DNA from: CAWGCA01 sp963820955
GTDB taxonomy: Bacteria > Pseudomonadota > Gammaproteobacteria > Chromatiales > Chromatiaceae
Direction: 5' to 3'
Length of the DNA: 51,708 nucleotides
Assembly (NCBI GenBank): GCA_963820955.1
Contig: CAWGCA010000035.1
Location: forward strand, 1 to 51,708
A model generated the notes under the pieces. The model was not told where the DNA came from, searched no databases, and saw only the letters and a program-made list of their open reading frames with translations. Both the position numbers and the translations under genes were made by a program. This document shows positions 36,138 through 45,728 of this stretch, piece after piece. Positions within the stretch are counted from its first letter, which is position 1. Each line of letters opens with the position of its first letter.

Positions 36138-36593
36138 CTAATTGCAGCTCTTTTCCATGATTTCCTTGGCCTGCTCTATTCGCTCCTGCCTTTCCTCTTC
36201 AGTCAGGCGTCGGTAATTGCCCTCGGCCGTCTTGATCAGCCGGTTGGGTGGCCCCTGCAGTATCTCGAGGTTGTTTTTGGCTGTTTCGCAGTTCGCCTGC
36301 CGCAAAGCAGCACGCTCCTGTTCCGCCTTCTGCTCCTCCGCACGTTCTTTGCGGACCGCGCCGCGATCCTGCATCTGTTGCCACTGCTGGTTTAGGTCGT
36401 CCACGGTATCCTGCCCCGATGTGGCGGGCTGTGACGCAGATTCGATGACCTCGAAGGATCCGGATGGTGGAGCGATTTGGGAATAGTGAGTGAGTCCGTT
36501 GTCATCAACCCAGCGGTACATTGCGGCCTCGGCCTCGGCGACGGCAAGCGAGAGCAAACCGGCGGTAAGTGCGAACAAGCGGTGTCTGTTCAT
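36138..36593 (-). CDS. DUF4124 domain exported protein
   Basis: The 151-residue protein starts MNRHRLFALTAGLLSLAVAE, a signal peptide cleaved near EAEA. The DUF4124 core follows: MYRWVDDNGLTHYSQIAPP. After a linker there is a charged, likely coiled-coil region (residues 85-150) with EEQKAEQERAALRQ and EERQERIEQAKEIM. Two Cys, one in NCET and one at the C-terminal end, could form a disulfide. The family is common in gammaproteobacteria and uncharacterised. The start was set by the signal peptide. Confidence 0.85.
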   Translation of the reverse strand: MNRHRLFALTAGLLSLAVAEAEAAMYRWVDDNGLTHYSQIAPPSGSFEVIESASQPATSGQDTVDDLNQQWQQMQDRGAVRKERAEEQKAEQERAALRQANCETAKNNLEILQGPPNRLIKTAEGNYRRLTEEERQERIEQAKEIMEKSCN

Positions 36594-36899
36594 AATTTCT
36601 ATCTTTAACCAAGGTTGAATTAGCGCGGCCCGACTATCCCAAGTATTCGTCAAGAACCGCTTTTTCTGAAGGGTTGCAGGTAGTTCACGGCCGCAAAAGA
36701 CTATCTATCCGCGCATTATGCGCGATACATCCGTTATCACAAGGGCGGGCCGCTTCGGAATAACGATCCTGGCCGGCCTCGACAACTGATAGCTCCTCTT
36801 GACCTGCCTGTGCAATATCAGTAGTTTGCACTGTTCCGATATTTTTCCAATAACCCGGGCCTGTCGTTGTGTGCGGTGGGTCAGTGAGAGGACATCGCC
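36594..36899. promoter_or_regulatory. ilvI upstream region with promoter and dyad
   Basis: This 306-base divergent region holds a likely ilvI promoter, TTGACC (36799-36804), 17 bases, TAGTTT (36822-36827), leaving a leader of about 65 bases. CGCGCAT and ATGCGCG (36710-36724) form a tight dyad about 90 bases upstream of the -35 box. I see no leader peptide rich in Ile, Val or Leu codons and no terminator in the short leader, so classical attenuation is not supported. Confidence 0.55.
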
Positions 36900-38618
36900 G
36901 TGGAATTGAGTGGTGCCGAGATCGTCGTTCAGTGTCTGAAGGACGAAGGTGTTGACTGTATATTCGGCTATCCAGGTGGGGCCGTACTGCACATATATGA
37001 TGCGATTTTTCAGCAGGACGATGTAAGGCACATACTGGTACGCCACGAGCAGGGGGCTACCCATGCGGCGGACGGTTATGCCCGCTCCACCGGCAAACCC
37101 GGCGTGGCGCTGGTGACCTCCGGGCCTGGTGCCACCAATGCGGTGACCGGTATTGCCACCGCCTATATGGACTCCATTCCCATGGTGGTGTTGACTGGCC
37201 AGGTGCCATCGCCGTTTATCGGCAGCGATGCCTTTCAGGAGGTCGATACCGTTGGTATTACCCGCCCCTGCGTAAAGCATAATTTCTTAATCAAGGACGT
37301 GCGGGATATCGCGGAGACTTTTTGCAAGGCCTTTTATATCGCGACCACCGGGCGCCCCGGGCCGGTGGTGATCGATATTCCCAAAGACATCACCGATCCC
37401 AACATCAAAATTCCCTACGAATATCCCAAGAAAGCCCGGATGCGCTCTTATAACCCGATCGTCAAGGGACACCTTGGACAGATTAAGAAAGCGGTCGAGT
37501 TGATGCTCGCCGCGGAGCGACCGGTTTTTTACACCGGTGGCGGCGTGATACTCGACAATGCGGACAAGCAGTTGATTGAACTGGTGCAGGAACTGGGTTT
37601 CCCCATCACCAGTACCCTGATGGGGCTTGGCGCCTATCCGGGAAGCGACCGACAGTTCCTCGGCATGCTGGGTATGCACGGAACCTATGAGGCCAATATG
37701 GCGATGCACGAGACCGATGTGCTGCTTGCCATTGGCGCCCGCTTCGATGACCGGGTAACAGGGCAGGTGGCCCAATTCTGCCCCAATGCCAAGATTGTTC
37801 ACGTCGACATAGATCCCTCTTCCATTTCCAAAAACGTGCGAGTGGATATCCCCATCGTCGGGCCGGTCAAGACGGTGCTGAAGGATATGCTCAAGGTGGT
37901 GAGAGAGCAGAAGAAGGGCGTCTATAAAGAGGCCCTCAAGGCCTGGTGGGACCAGATCGAACAGTGGCGTGGCATGAGGTGTCTCAAGTACGACCAGAGT
38001 GGCGCCAAGATCAAGCCCCAGTTTGCTGTGGAGACCCTGCATTCCGTGACCAAGGGTGACGCCTTCGTGACCTCGGATGTGGGTCAACATCAGATGTTCG
38101 CTGCCCAGTTTTACTGTTTCGACAAACCCCGCCGCTGGATCAATTCCGGCGGCTTGGGCACCATGGGCTTTGGCCTGCCAGCCGCGATCGGTGTGCAGAT
38201 GGCGCACCCGGGTGCAGACGTGGCCGTGGTCACGGGCGAGGCGAGTATCCAGATGTGCATCCAGGAACTGGCCACCTGCCGTCAGCATGATCTGCCGATC
38301 AAGATCATGCTGTTGAACAACGGCTATATGGGGATGGTGCGCCAGTGGCAGGAGTTTTTCTACGACGGACGCTACTCCCATTCCTATGTGGATGCCTTAC
38401 CCGATTTCGTCAAACTGGCCGAGAGCTACGGCCATGTCGGTATGAAAATCGAGAAGCCGGAGGACCTGGAGGGTGCTGTGAAGGAGGCCTTTGCCATGAA
38501 GGACCGGCTGGTGTTTATGGACGTGGTGGTCGATCCGAATGAAAACGTCTATCCCATGATCGAGGCGGGCAAGGGCCATCACGAAATGTATCTGTCGCCC
38601 GAGAGTGAACTGGTATGA
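36900..38618 (+). CDS. ilvI: Acetolactate synthase large subunit
   Basis: The enzyme condenses two pyruvates, or pyruvate and 2-oxobutyrate, in the first shared step of valine, leucine and isoleucine synthesis. The 572-residue thiamine diphosphate enzyme has FGYPGGAVLHIYDA with the catalytic Glu in RHEQGATHAADGYARSTG, the FAD region around GTYEANMAMHETD and GARFDDRV, and the cofactor motif GEASIQM through LLNNGYMGMV. Glu replaces the usual Asp of GDG, as in several gammaproteobacterial IlvI proteins. It starts with GTG behind GAGAGGA. It overlaps ilvH by four bases. Confidence 0.95.
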   Translation: MELSGAEIVVQCLKDEGVDCIFGYPGGAVLHIYDAIFQQDDVRHILVRHEQGATHAADGYARSTGKPGVALVTSGPGATNAVTGIATAYMDSIPMVVLTGQVPSPFIGSDAFQEVDTVGITRPCVKHNFLIKDVRDIAETFCKAFYIATTGRPGPVVIDIPKDITDPNIKIPYEYPKKARMRSYNPIVKGHLGQIKKAVELMLAAERPVFYTGGGVILDNADKQLIELVQELGFPITSTLMGLGAYPGSDRQFLGMLGMHGTYEANMAMHETDVLLAIGARFDDRVTGQVAQFCPNAKIVHVDIDPSSISKNVRVDIPIVGPVKTVLKDMLKVVREQKKGVYKEALKAWWDQIEQWRGMRCLKYDQSGAKIKPQFAVETLHSVTKGDAFVTSDVGQHQMFAAQFYCFDKPRRWINSGGLGTMGFGLPAAIGVQMAHPGADVAVVTGEASIQMCIQELATCRQHDLPIKIMLLNNGYMGMVRQWQEFFYDGRYSHSYVDALPDFVKLAESYGHVGMKIEKPEDLEGAVKEAFAMKDRLVFMDVVVDPNENVYPMIEAGKGHHEMYLSPESELV

Positions 38619-39106
38619 GACACGTTATTTCAATCCTGATGGAAAACGAATCCGGTGCCCTGTCCCGGGTGGCAGGTCTGTTCTCGGCCCGTGGTTACAA
38701 TATCGAGTCGTTGACCGTGGCGCCGACTGAAGACACCTCGCTGTCTCGCATGACGCTGGTCACTCGCGGTGACGAGGCGATCATCGAGCAGATCACCAAA
38801 CAGTTGAACAAACTGATCGAGGTGGTGAAACTGCTGGATCTCTCGGAGGGCCCCCACATCGAGCGTGAGTTGATGATGATCAAAGTCAAGGCGGAACGCG
38901 CTCACCGGGGCGAGATTCTGCGTCTGGCGGAGATCTTCCGAGGCAAGATCATTGATGTGACCGATACCAGCTTTGTCATCGAACTGACTGGCAAAAGCGG
39001 TAAACTGGATGCCTTTATCCGGGCGGTGCACGAGGATCTGGTGGTCGAGGTGGTTCGCACCGGTCCGTCCGGGATAGCACGCGGTGCCAAGGGCCTGAGC
39101 CTGTGA
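38615..39106 (+). CDS. ilvH: Acetolactate synthase small (regulatory) subunit
   Basis: The 163-residue subunit binds valine and feeds back on the large subunit. It has an N-terminal ACT domain (about 1-75) with MENESGALSRVAGLFSARGY and NIESLTVAPT, and a second half that completes the family fold. The four-base ATGA overlap with ilvI supports equal translation. Confidence 0.96.
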   Translation: MRHVISILMENESGALSRVAGLFSARGYNIESLTVAPTEDTSLSRMTLVTRGDEAIIEQITKQLNKLIEVVKLLDLSEGPHIERELMMIKVKAERAHRGEILRLAEIFRGKIIDVTDTSFVIELTGKSGKLDAFIRAVHEDLVVEVVRTGPSGIARGAKGLSL

Positions 39107-39212
39107 GCACTTCAGATTGCCAGGTCGGGTGTTGGCCCGATCGTTCGGTTCCGGGGGGGTGCCCTGAATTTTACGCTTTGATAAAAAAATGAACAGAAGG
39201 TAACTCAAGGCC

Positions 39213-40235
39213 ATGACCATGAACATTTATTACGACAAAGACGCCGACCTGTCCCTTATTCAGGGAAAAAGGGTGGCCATCATTGGTTACGGCTCCCAGG
39301 GGCACGCCCATGCCAACAATCTGAAGGACTCAGGCGTCGAAGTCACCGTGGCTTTGCGTCCCGGTTCTGGCTCGGCGGTCAAGGCCGAGAGTGCTGGTCT
39401 TCGCGTGCAGTCCATCGAGGATGCGGTGAAACAAGCCGATCTGGTCATGATGCTCGCCCCCGACGAGCACCAGGCCCGGCTGTATCGCGAGGAGATTGCA
39501 CCCAATATCAAACAGTGTGCCGCACTTGCCTTCGCCCACGGCTTCAACATCCATTTCGAACAAATCGAACCGCGCGAGGACCTGGATGTCATCATGATCG
39601 CGCCCAAGGGGCCGGGTCACCTGGTTCGTTCCACCTACACTATTGGTGGAGGTGTGCCGAGCCTGATCGCGGTCTATCAGGATGCCTCTGGCCAGGCTCG
39701 GGATATAGCACTTTCCTATGCTTCCGCCAACGGCGGGGGGCGTGCTGGTGTTATCGAAACCAGTTTCCGCGAAGAGACCGAGACTGACCTGTTCGGTGAA
39801 CAGGCAGTGCTCTGCGGCGGCGCGACCGCGCTGGTTCAGGCCGGTTTCGAGACCCTGACAGAAGCCGGTTATGCCCCCGAGATGGCCTATTTTGAGTGCC
39901 TGCATGAACTGAAATTGATTGTGGATCTCATGTATGAAGGCGGCATCGCCAACATGCGCTATTCCATCTCCAATACCGCCGAGTACGGCGATCTGACGCG
40001 TGGGCCGCGGGTCATCAACGAGGAGACCAAGGCGGAGATGGGCCGGATTCTGAAGGAGATCCAGAGCGGTGAATTCGCACGCGAGTTTATTCTGGAGAAT
40101 CAGGCGGGACAGGCTACCCTGAAGGCGAAGCGCCGCATCGGCCGTGAACACCAGATCGAGGAGGTTGGTGCCAGGCTTAGAGATATGATGCCGTGGATCA
40201 AGGACAACAAGATTGTGGACAAGAGCAAGAACTGA
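39213..40235 (+). CDS. ilvC: Ketol-acid reductoisomerase (NADP+), class I
   Basis: IlvC rearranges and reduces acetolactate or acetohydroxybutyrate with NADPH. The 340-residue short-form enzyme has the Rossmann motif GYGSQGHAHANNLKDSG, the substrate stretch KGPGHLVRSTY, and the C-terminal knotted domain with ETETDLFGEQAVLCGG and YSISNTAEYGDL. Two ATGs are in frame (39213 and 39219); related proteins start near the second. It lies 106 bases after ilvH and has its own terminator. Confidence 0.96.
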   Translation: MTMNIYYDKDADLSLIQGKRVAIIGYGSQGHAHANNLKDSGVEVTVALRPGSGSAVKAESAGLRVQSIEDAVKQADLVMMLAPDEHQARLYREEIAPNIKQCAALAFAHGFNIHFEQIEPREDLDVIMIAPKGPGHLVRSTYTIGGGVPSLIAVYQDASGQARDIALSYASANGGGRAGVIETSFREETETDLFGEQAVLCGGATALVQAGFETLTEAGYAPEMAYFECLHELKLIVDLMYEGGIANMRYSISNTAEYGDLTRGPRVINEETKAEMGRILKEIQSGEFAREFILENQAGQATLKAKRRIGREHQIEEVGARLRDMMPWIKDNKIVDKSKN

Positions 40236-40265
40236 TCCGTGGCGTAAAGGGCCATAATTCAAACC

Positions 40266-40296
40266 ACTGCCGGCAACTGCCGGCAGTTTCTGTTTT
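40266..40296 (+). terminator. Rho-independent terminator after ilvC
   Basis: ACTGCCGG and CCGGCAGT form an eight-base stem around a six-base loop, followed by TTTCTGTTTT. It begins about 30 bases after the ilvC stop and overlaps the -35 box of the pssA promoter. Confidence 0.85.
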
Positions 40297-40324
40297 GGCT
40301 GGGCCGGATCCGATCATCTATAAT
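40295..40324 (+). promoter_or_regulatory. Predicted pssA promoter
   Basis: TTGGCT (40295-40300) and a perfect TATAAT (40319-40324) are 18 bases apart. The pssA start is 27 bases after the -10 box, so the leader is short. Confidence 0.65.
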
Positions 40325-40350
40325 CGGTTATCCATAATACAGAGCAACCT

Positions 40351-41121
40351 ATGCCCCACTCCGACACCAAGACCAGACCTGCTCGTGGCATCTATCTGTT
40401 GCCCAACCTGTTTACCACCGCCGCCCTGTTCAGTGGGTTTTATGCCGTTTTGGCCGCCATGAACGGAAAGTTCGAACCGGCTGCCGTCGCCATTTTCGTT
40501 GCCATGATCATGGACGGGCTGGATGGACGGGTGGCACGCCTCACCAACACTCAAACAGCCTTTGGGGCGGAGTATGACAGCCTCTCAGACATGGTTGCCT
40601 TCGGTCTCGCGCCTTCCCTGGTGATGTACGTCTGGTCCTTGAGCAGTCTCGGCAAGCTGGGCTGGCTGGCTGCTTTTGTCTATACCGCCGGGGCGGCGCT
40701 GCGTCTGGCCCGTTTCAATACCCAGGTTGGCAGGGAGGACAAGCGTTACTTCCAGGGACTGCCCAGTCCATCGGCTGCCGCCATCCTGGCCGGATGCGTC
40801 TGGGTGGCCGTCGAATATGGGATAGAGGGTTCCGATGTCTCCTGGCTTGCCGGCCTGCTCACCGGGGGTGCCGGTCTGCTGATGGTGAGCAATATCCGCT
40901 ATCACAGTTTTAAACAGGTGGATTTTCGCGGTAAGGTCCCGTTTTTTTCCATCGTGGTAATTATGCTGGTATTTTCTGTGGTCATCGTGCAGCCGCCCCT
41001 GGTGCTCTCTCTGATTTTTCTGGGCTATGCGGTCTCCGGTCCGGTACTTACGCTGATCCATCTGCGGCGCCACCGGTCCGAACGTCAGCAGCAGACAGCG
41101 CCGGATGATGAGCAATCCTGA
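40351..41121 (+). CDS. pssA: Phosphatidylserine synthase (CDP-diacylglycerol-serine type)
   Basis: The enzyme joins serine to CDP-diacylglycerol, the committed step to phosphatidylethanolamine. The 256-residue membrane protein carries the CDP-alcohol signature between Asp55 and Asp80 (MDGLDGRVARLTN, then EYDSLSD) and LARFNTQ and GLPSPSAAA downstream, which mark the PssA group. There are about eight hydrophobic helices. The placement between ilvC and leuA is common in proteobacteria. Confidence 0.93.
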   Translation: MPHSDTKTRPARGIYLLPNLFTTAALFSGFYAVLAAMNGKFEPAAVAIFVAMIMDGLDGRVARLTNTQTAFGAEYDSLSDMVAFGLAPSLVMYVWSLSSLGKLGWLAAFVYTAGAALRLARFNTQVGREDKRYFQGLPSPSAAAILAGCVWVAVEYGIEGSDVSWLAGLLTGGAGLLMVSNIRYHSFKQVDFRGKVPFFSIVVIMLVFSVVIVQPPLVLSLIFLGYAVSGPVLTLIHLRRHRSERQQQTAPDDEQS

Positions 41122-41180
41122 AAAACACTCTACCGCTAGCTGATCGACACGGGATACGGACCGAACAAGGGAATAGTCAC

Positions 41181-42731
41181 ATGAGCAATCCAGACAAACT
41201 CGTCATTTTCGATACCACCCTGCGCGACGGCGAACAGAGCCCGGGCGCCTCCATGACCAAGGAGGAGAAACTGCGTATCGCCAAGGCGTTGGAGCGGATG
41301 CGGGTGGATGTGATCGAAGCCGGCTTCCCCATCGCCAGCCCTGGAGACTTCGAGGCAGTCCAGGCAATTGCCCGCGTTATCAGAGACAGCACGGTTTGTG
41401 GCCTGGCCCGGGCCCTGGACAAGGATATCGACCGTGCCGGGGAGGCGTTGAAGGAGGCCAATTCGGGCCGCATCCACACCTTTATCGCCACTTCTCCGAT
41501 CCATATGGAGCAGAAACTCAGGATGAGTCCGGATCAGGTGGTGGAACAGGCGGTGCGGTCGGTCCGGCGCGCCCGGCAATACACCGACGACGTGGAATTT
41601 TCCGCCGAGGACGCGGGGCGATCTGATATCGACTTTCTGTGCCGCATTTTCGAGCAGGTGATCGCGGCGGGGGCGACCACGATCAATGTCCCGGATACCG
41701 TTGGTTATAATCTGCCGGAACAGTTCGGACGGACCATGCACATCCTCATCGAGCGCATCCCCAATGCCGACAAGGCGATCTTTTCGGTTCACTGTCACAA
41801 CGATCTGGGTCTCGCCTCCGCCAACTCGCTGTCGGCGGTATTGAACGGTGCGCGACAGGTGGAGTGCACCATCAACGGCCTCGGAGAACGGGCCGGCAAC
41901 GCCTCGCTGGAGGAGGTGGTGATGGCGGTGCGCACCCGGCGAGACCTGTTTGACTGCGATAGCAACCTGGATACTACCCAGATCGTCAGCTGTTCCAGAC
42001 TGGTTGCCAGCATCACTGGTTTTCCGGTGCAGCCGAATCGGGCCATCGTCGGTGCCAACGCCTTTGCTCATGAGGCGGGTATTCATCAGGATGGCGTGCT
42101 CAAGAGCCGGGAGACCTACGAGATCATGCGTGCTGAGGATGTGGGCTGGACCCAGAACCGTATGGTCCTGGGTAAGCACTCGGGGCGGAACGCCTTCCGG
42201 GTCCGCCTAGCGGAACTGGGTATCGTGTTCGACAGCGAAGAGGAATTGAACGATGCCTTTCGGCGCTTCAAGGATCTGGCGGACAAAAAGCACGAGATCT
42301 TTGATGATGATCTGCAGGCATTGGTTACCGATGCCGGTTTCAGTGCCGAGAACGAGCGGGTCAAACTGGTGTCGCTCCGGGTCTGCTCAGAAACGGGTGA
42401 GACCCCCCATGCCAACATCGTGCTGTCAGTGGACGGGGAGGAGAGGGCAGGTACCTCCGATGGTGGCGGGCCGGTAGACGCGGCCTACAAGGCGATCGCA
42501 TCGATCATCGGAGTCGAATCTGAATTGGAACTCTACTCGGTCAATGCCATTACCAGTGGTACCGATGCCCAGGGTGAGGTCACCGTGCGGCTGCAGAGGG
42601 AGGGGCGCATCGTCAACGGCCAGGGTGCGGATACCGATATTGTCATTGCCTCGGCCAAGGCCTATGTCAATGCCTTCAATAAGCTGCTACAGAGCCAGGA
42701 TCGCGCCCATCCTCAGAAGGACAACGTCTGA
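41181..42731 (+). CDS. leuA: 2-isopropylmalate synthase
   Basis: LeuA condenses acetyl-CoA with 2-oxoisovalerate, the first step of leucine synthesis. The 516-residue protein has DTTLRDGEQSPGASM at the N-terminus, metal ligands in VHCHNDLGLA, NGLGERAGNASLEEVVM, and HEAGIHQDG. The C-terminal ~120 residues form the leucine-sensing regulatory domain, with SDGGGPVDAAYKAI. Length fits the E. coli type (523). Confidence 0.97.
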   Translation: MSNPDKLVIFDTTLRDGEQSPGASMTKEEKLRIAKALERMRVDVIEAGFPIASPGDFEAVQAIARVIRDSTVCGLARALDKDIDRAGEALKEANSGRIHTFIATSPIHMEQKLRMSPDQVVEQAVRSVRRARQYTDDVEFSAEDAGRSDIDFLCRIFEQVIAAGATTINVPDTVGYNLPEQFGRTMHILIERIPNADKAIFSVHCHNDLGLASANSLSAVLNGARQVECTINGLGERAGNASLEEVVMAVRTRRDLFDCDSNLDTTQIVSCSRLVASITGFPVQPNRAIVGANAFAHEAGIHQDGVLKSRETYEIMRAEDVGWTQNRMVLGKHSGRNAFRVRLAELGIVFDSEEELNDAFRRFKDLADKKHEIFDDDLQALVTDAGFSAENERVKLVSLRVCSETGETPHANIVLSVDGEERAGTSDGGGPVDAAYKAIASIIGVESELELYSVNAITSGTDAQGEVTVRLQREGRIVNGQGADTDIVIASAKAYVNAFNKLLQSQDRAHPQKDNV

Positions 42732-42756
42732 ACAGGTTGCGGCCGGGGTTTTGCTG

Positions 42757-43569
42757 ATGGACGAGATAGCGAGAAGGAGCTATTTACAGGCGATGGGGAT
42801 CCAGAACTGGGTTTCGCGTCGGCATGAGAATACGCTTGAGACGGGACATATGGAAAGTCCCGCCCCGCCCCCTGCAGTAGCAGTAGCGCCGAGTTCTCAC
42901 CCGGATGGCGAACAGGAAATCGTTCCCCCTTGGTTGGAAGAGGTGCCGTTGCCGGTGGATGACTGGGTACCCGCGGTGGAAACTGAATCTTCGGACATAC
43001 TCCCGACGCGGGACGAAATTGCCGGGCTGGATTGGAAGGCGCTTGAGTATCGGGTGGCCCATTGTGAGTCCTGTCAGCTGCATCGGACCCGCACCAATAC
43101 GGTCTTTGGCGTGGGCGACCGGGCGGCAGGGTTGATGGTGATCGGCGAGGCACCGGGGGCCGATGAGGATCGCCAGGGAGAACCCTTCGTGGGCCGTGCC
43201 GGTCAGCTGCTCAATGCCATGCTCTGGGCCATCGGTCTGAAGCGGGACCAGGTGTTCATCGCCAATATTCTGAAATGCCGGCCACCGGACAATCGTGATC
43301 CGCGGCCGGAAGAAGTGCTGCAGTGCGAGCCCTTTCTCCGCAGACAGTTGGCACTGGTGCAGCCGAAGATGATTCTTGCGGTCGGCCGGGTGGCGGCCCA
43401 GAGCCTGCTAAAGTCCCAGGAACCGGTGGGCCGCATGCGCGGCAAAGCATACCGGTTTGACGATATCCCGCTGGTGGTGACCTACCACCCGGCGTACCTG
43501 CTGCGCTCGCCCGAGCAGAAGGAGAAGGCCTGGCAGGATCTGCAGCGGGTACGCGCAGCCCTTGACTGA
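42757..43569 (+). CDS. Family 4 uracil-DNA glycosylase
   Basis: The enzyme removes uracil from DNA. The 270-residue protein has an N-terminal extension of about 90 residues of low complexity, then the catalytic domain with GEAPGADEDRQGEPFVGRAG (130-149), and TYHPAYLL near the end. Cys103, Cys106, Cys174 and Cys190 fit the 4Fe-4S ligands of this family. I use the ATG at 42757, just after leuA; upstream frame overlaps leuA. It overlaps nothing downstream and is followed 19 bases later by rimI. Confidence 0.92.
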   Translation: MDEIARRSYLQAMGIQNWVSRRHENTLETGHMESPAPPPAVAVAPSSHPDGEQEIVPPWLEEVPLPVDDWVPAVETESSDILPTRDEIAGLDWKALEYRVAHCESCQLHRTRTNTVFGVGDRAAGLMVIGEAPGADEDRQGEPFVGRAGQLLNAMLWAIGLKRDQVFIANILKCRPPDNRDPRPEEVLQCEPFLRRQLALVQPKMILAVGRVAAQSLLKSQEPVGRMRGKAYRFDDIPLVVTYHPAYLLRSPEQKEKAWQDLQRVRAALD

Positions 43570-43588
43570 AGGCGGCGAGGCGAATCCC

Positions 43589-44053
43589 ATGAGTGCGATT
43601 CTGAAAGACCCGTTACTGCGTATGCGCCCCATGCGGCAAGCGGATCTCGACGCAGTCATAGAGGTTGAAAAACTGGCCTACCCTTTTCCCTGGACCCGGG
43701 GCATCTTCGCTGATTGCCTGCGGGTGGGGTACTGCTGCTGGGTCTACACCCTCGACTTTCGAATTGTTGGCTACGGTGTCATGTCGGTGGCCATCGGTGA
43801 GGCACACATTCTGAACGCCTGCATCCACCCGGATCTGCAGGGACAGGGGCTTGGCCGGCGGCTGATGCAGCGGCTGTTGACCCTGGCCCGCCAGCACCGC
43901 GCCGACACGGCCTTTCTGGAGGTCAGGGCATCTAACCAGGCGGCGGTACATCTCTATCAGGACATCGGTTTCAACGAGATCGGTTTGAGGCGTGCTTATT
44001 ATCCCGGGGAAAAGGGCCGCGAGGATGCGCTGGTGCTGGCCTTGAGTCTGTAG
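43589..44053 (+). CDS. rimI: Ribosomal protein bS18 N-alanine acetyltransferase RimI
   Basis: RimI acetylates the N-terminus of ribosomal protein S18. The 154-residue GNAT protein has the acetyl-CoA loop in PDLQGQGLGRRLM and the family-specific EVRASNQAAVHLYQDIGF, then RRAYYPGEKGREDALVL. The ATG at 43589 gives the usual length; an upstream TTG in the glycosylase end is unlikely. Confidence 0.93.
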   Translation: MSAILKDPLLRMRPMRQADLDAVIEVEKLAYPFPWTRGIFADCLRVGYCCWVYTLDFRIVGYGVMSVAIGEAHILNACIHPDLQGQGLGRRLMQRLLTLARQHRADTAFLEVRASNQAAVHLYQDIGFNEIGLRRAYYPGEKGREDALVLALSL

Positions 44054-44078
44054 TTGAAGGGAGGGCCTTCTATCCTAG

Positions 44079-45701
44079 ATGGCGTATAATCAGCGGTTTT
44101 CCCCGGAATCCAGAGCCCAGATGTCAGAACTGCTCGATCAACTGAACCGACGGCGTACCTTTGCCATCATCTCTCACCCGGATGCGGGTAAGACCACCCT
44201 CACGGAAAAACTCCTGCTTTACGGTGGTGCCATTCAGATGGCGGGAACGGTCAAGGGACGCAAGGCTGCCCGCCATGCCACCTCTGACTGGATGGAACTG
44301 GAGAAGGAGCGAGGCATCTCTGTTACCTCGTCAGTGATGCAGTTTCCCTATGGCGACGCTATTGTCAATCTGCTGGATACCCCGGGCCATGAGGATTTCT
44401 CCGAGGATACCTATCGGACCCTGACCGCGGTGGATTCGGCATTGATGGTGATCGACGTGGCCAAGGGCGTGGAGGCGCGCACCATCAAATTGATGGAGGT
44501 GTGCCGGCTGCGCGATACCCCGATTCTCACTTTCGTTAACAAACTGGACCGCGAGGGGCGGGATCCCCTGGAGATCCTGGACGAGATAGAGCAGGTGTTG
44601 AAGATCCGATGCGCCCCGGTCACCTGGCCGATCGGTATGGGCAAACGGCTCAAAGGGGTATTCGATCTGCGCAACGGGACCACCCACCTGTTCTCCGCCA
44701 GCCATGGCGGAAAGGTACAGCAGGGCGAGGTCATCGAAGGGCTGGATGATCCACGCCTGGAGGAGATCATCGGGGATCAGGCCGAAGAGCTGCGGGAAGA
44801 GATCGAGCTGGTGCAGGGTGCCAGCCATGAGCTGGATCTGGAGGCCTACCGTCGGGGTGAGCTAACCCCCGTTTTTTTCGGCTCCGCGATCAACAATTTC
44901 GGTGTTAAAGAATTGCTGGATGCCTTCGTCCGCTATGCCCCCGGCCCCAGACCCCGGGAGACTCAGCAGCGACTGGTGGCGCCGGAAGAAGCGAATTTTA
45001 CTGGCTTTGTATTCAAGATCCAGGCCAATATGGACCCGGCCCATCGGGACCGCATCGCCTTTCTTCGGGTCTGTTCCGGCTCCTACAAAAAAGGGATGAA
45101 AATGCGCCATGTCCGCATTGGCAAGACGGTGCAGGTGAGCAACGCCATCACCTTTCAGGCCGATGAGCGACGCCATGTGGAAGCGGCCTGGCCAGGGGAT
45201 ATTATCGGCCTGCACAACCATGGCACCATCCAGATCGGAGATACGTTTACGGAAGGAGAGGATCTGAAGTACGAGGGTATCCCCTATTTTGCTCCCGAGC
45301 TGTTCCGCCGGGTGGTGCTAAAGGATCCGTTGCGCATGAAGGCACTGCAGAAGGGGGTCTTGCAGCTCTGCGAGGAGGGGGCCACTCAAGTATTCCGGCC
45401 CCTCAAGAACAACGATCTGATACTCGGAGCAGTTGGCGTACTCCAGTTCGATGTGGCGGCGCACCGTCTGAAGGACGAGTACGGCGTGGAGGCGGTGGTC
45501 GAGCCGGTGTCGGTGGCAACCGCCCGCTGGGTGCGCTGCGGCGATCCCAAAATCCAGGAGAAATTCCGCATCAAGGCGTACGAGAACCTGGCGCTGGATG
45601 GGGATGACCAGATGGTCTATCTGGCCCCCACCAGGGTAAATCTGGATCTCACCATGGAGCGCTGGCCGGAGGTAGAGTTTACCGCTACCCGGGAGCTTTA
45701 G
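44079..45701 (+). CDS. prfC: Peptide chain release factor 3
   Basis: RF3 is a translational GTPase that recycles RF1 and RF2 after termination. The 540-residue protein has the P-loop HPDAGKTT (33-40), switch region GISVTSSVMQF, DTPGHEDFSEDT, NKLDREG for guanine recognition, and the RF3-specific C-terminal region ending MERWPEVEFTATREL. Length is about that of E. coli (529). Confidence 0.96.
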   Translation: MAYNQRFSPESRAQMSELLDQLNRRRTFAIISHPDAGKTTLTEKLLLYGGAIQMAGTVKGRKAARHATSDWMELEKERGISVTSSVMQFPYGDAIVNLLDTPGHEDFSEDTYRTLTAVDSALMVIDVAKGVEARTIKLMEVCRLRDTPILTFVNKLDREGRDPLEILDEIEQVLKIRCAPVTWPIGMGKRLKGVFDLRNGTTHLFSASHGGKVQQGEVIEGLDDPRLEEIIGDQAEELREEIELVQGASHELDLEAYRRGELTPVFFGSAINNFGVKELLDAFVRYAPGPRPRETQQRLVAPEEANFTGFVFKIQANMDPAHRDRIAFLRVCSGSYKKGMKMRHVRIGKTVQVSNAITFQADERRHVEAAWPGDIIGLHNHGTIQIGDTFTEGEDLKYEGIPYFAPELFRRVVLKDPLRMKALQKGVLQLCEEGATQVFRPLKNNDLILGAVGVLQFDVAAHRLKDEYGVEAVVEPVSVATARWVRCGDPKIQEKFRIKAYENLALDGDDQMVYLAPTRVNLDLTMERWPEVEFTATREL

Positions 45702-45728
45702 AGGCCCGGTATGCGGGAAGCACAACCG

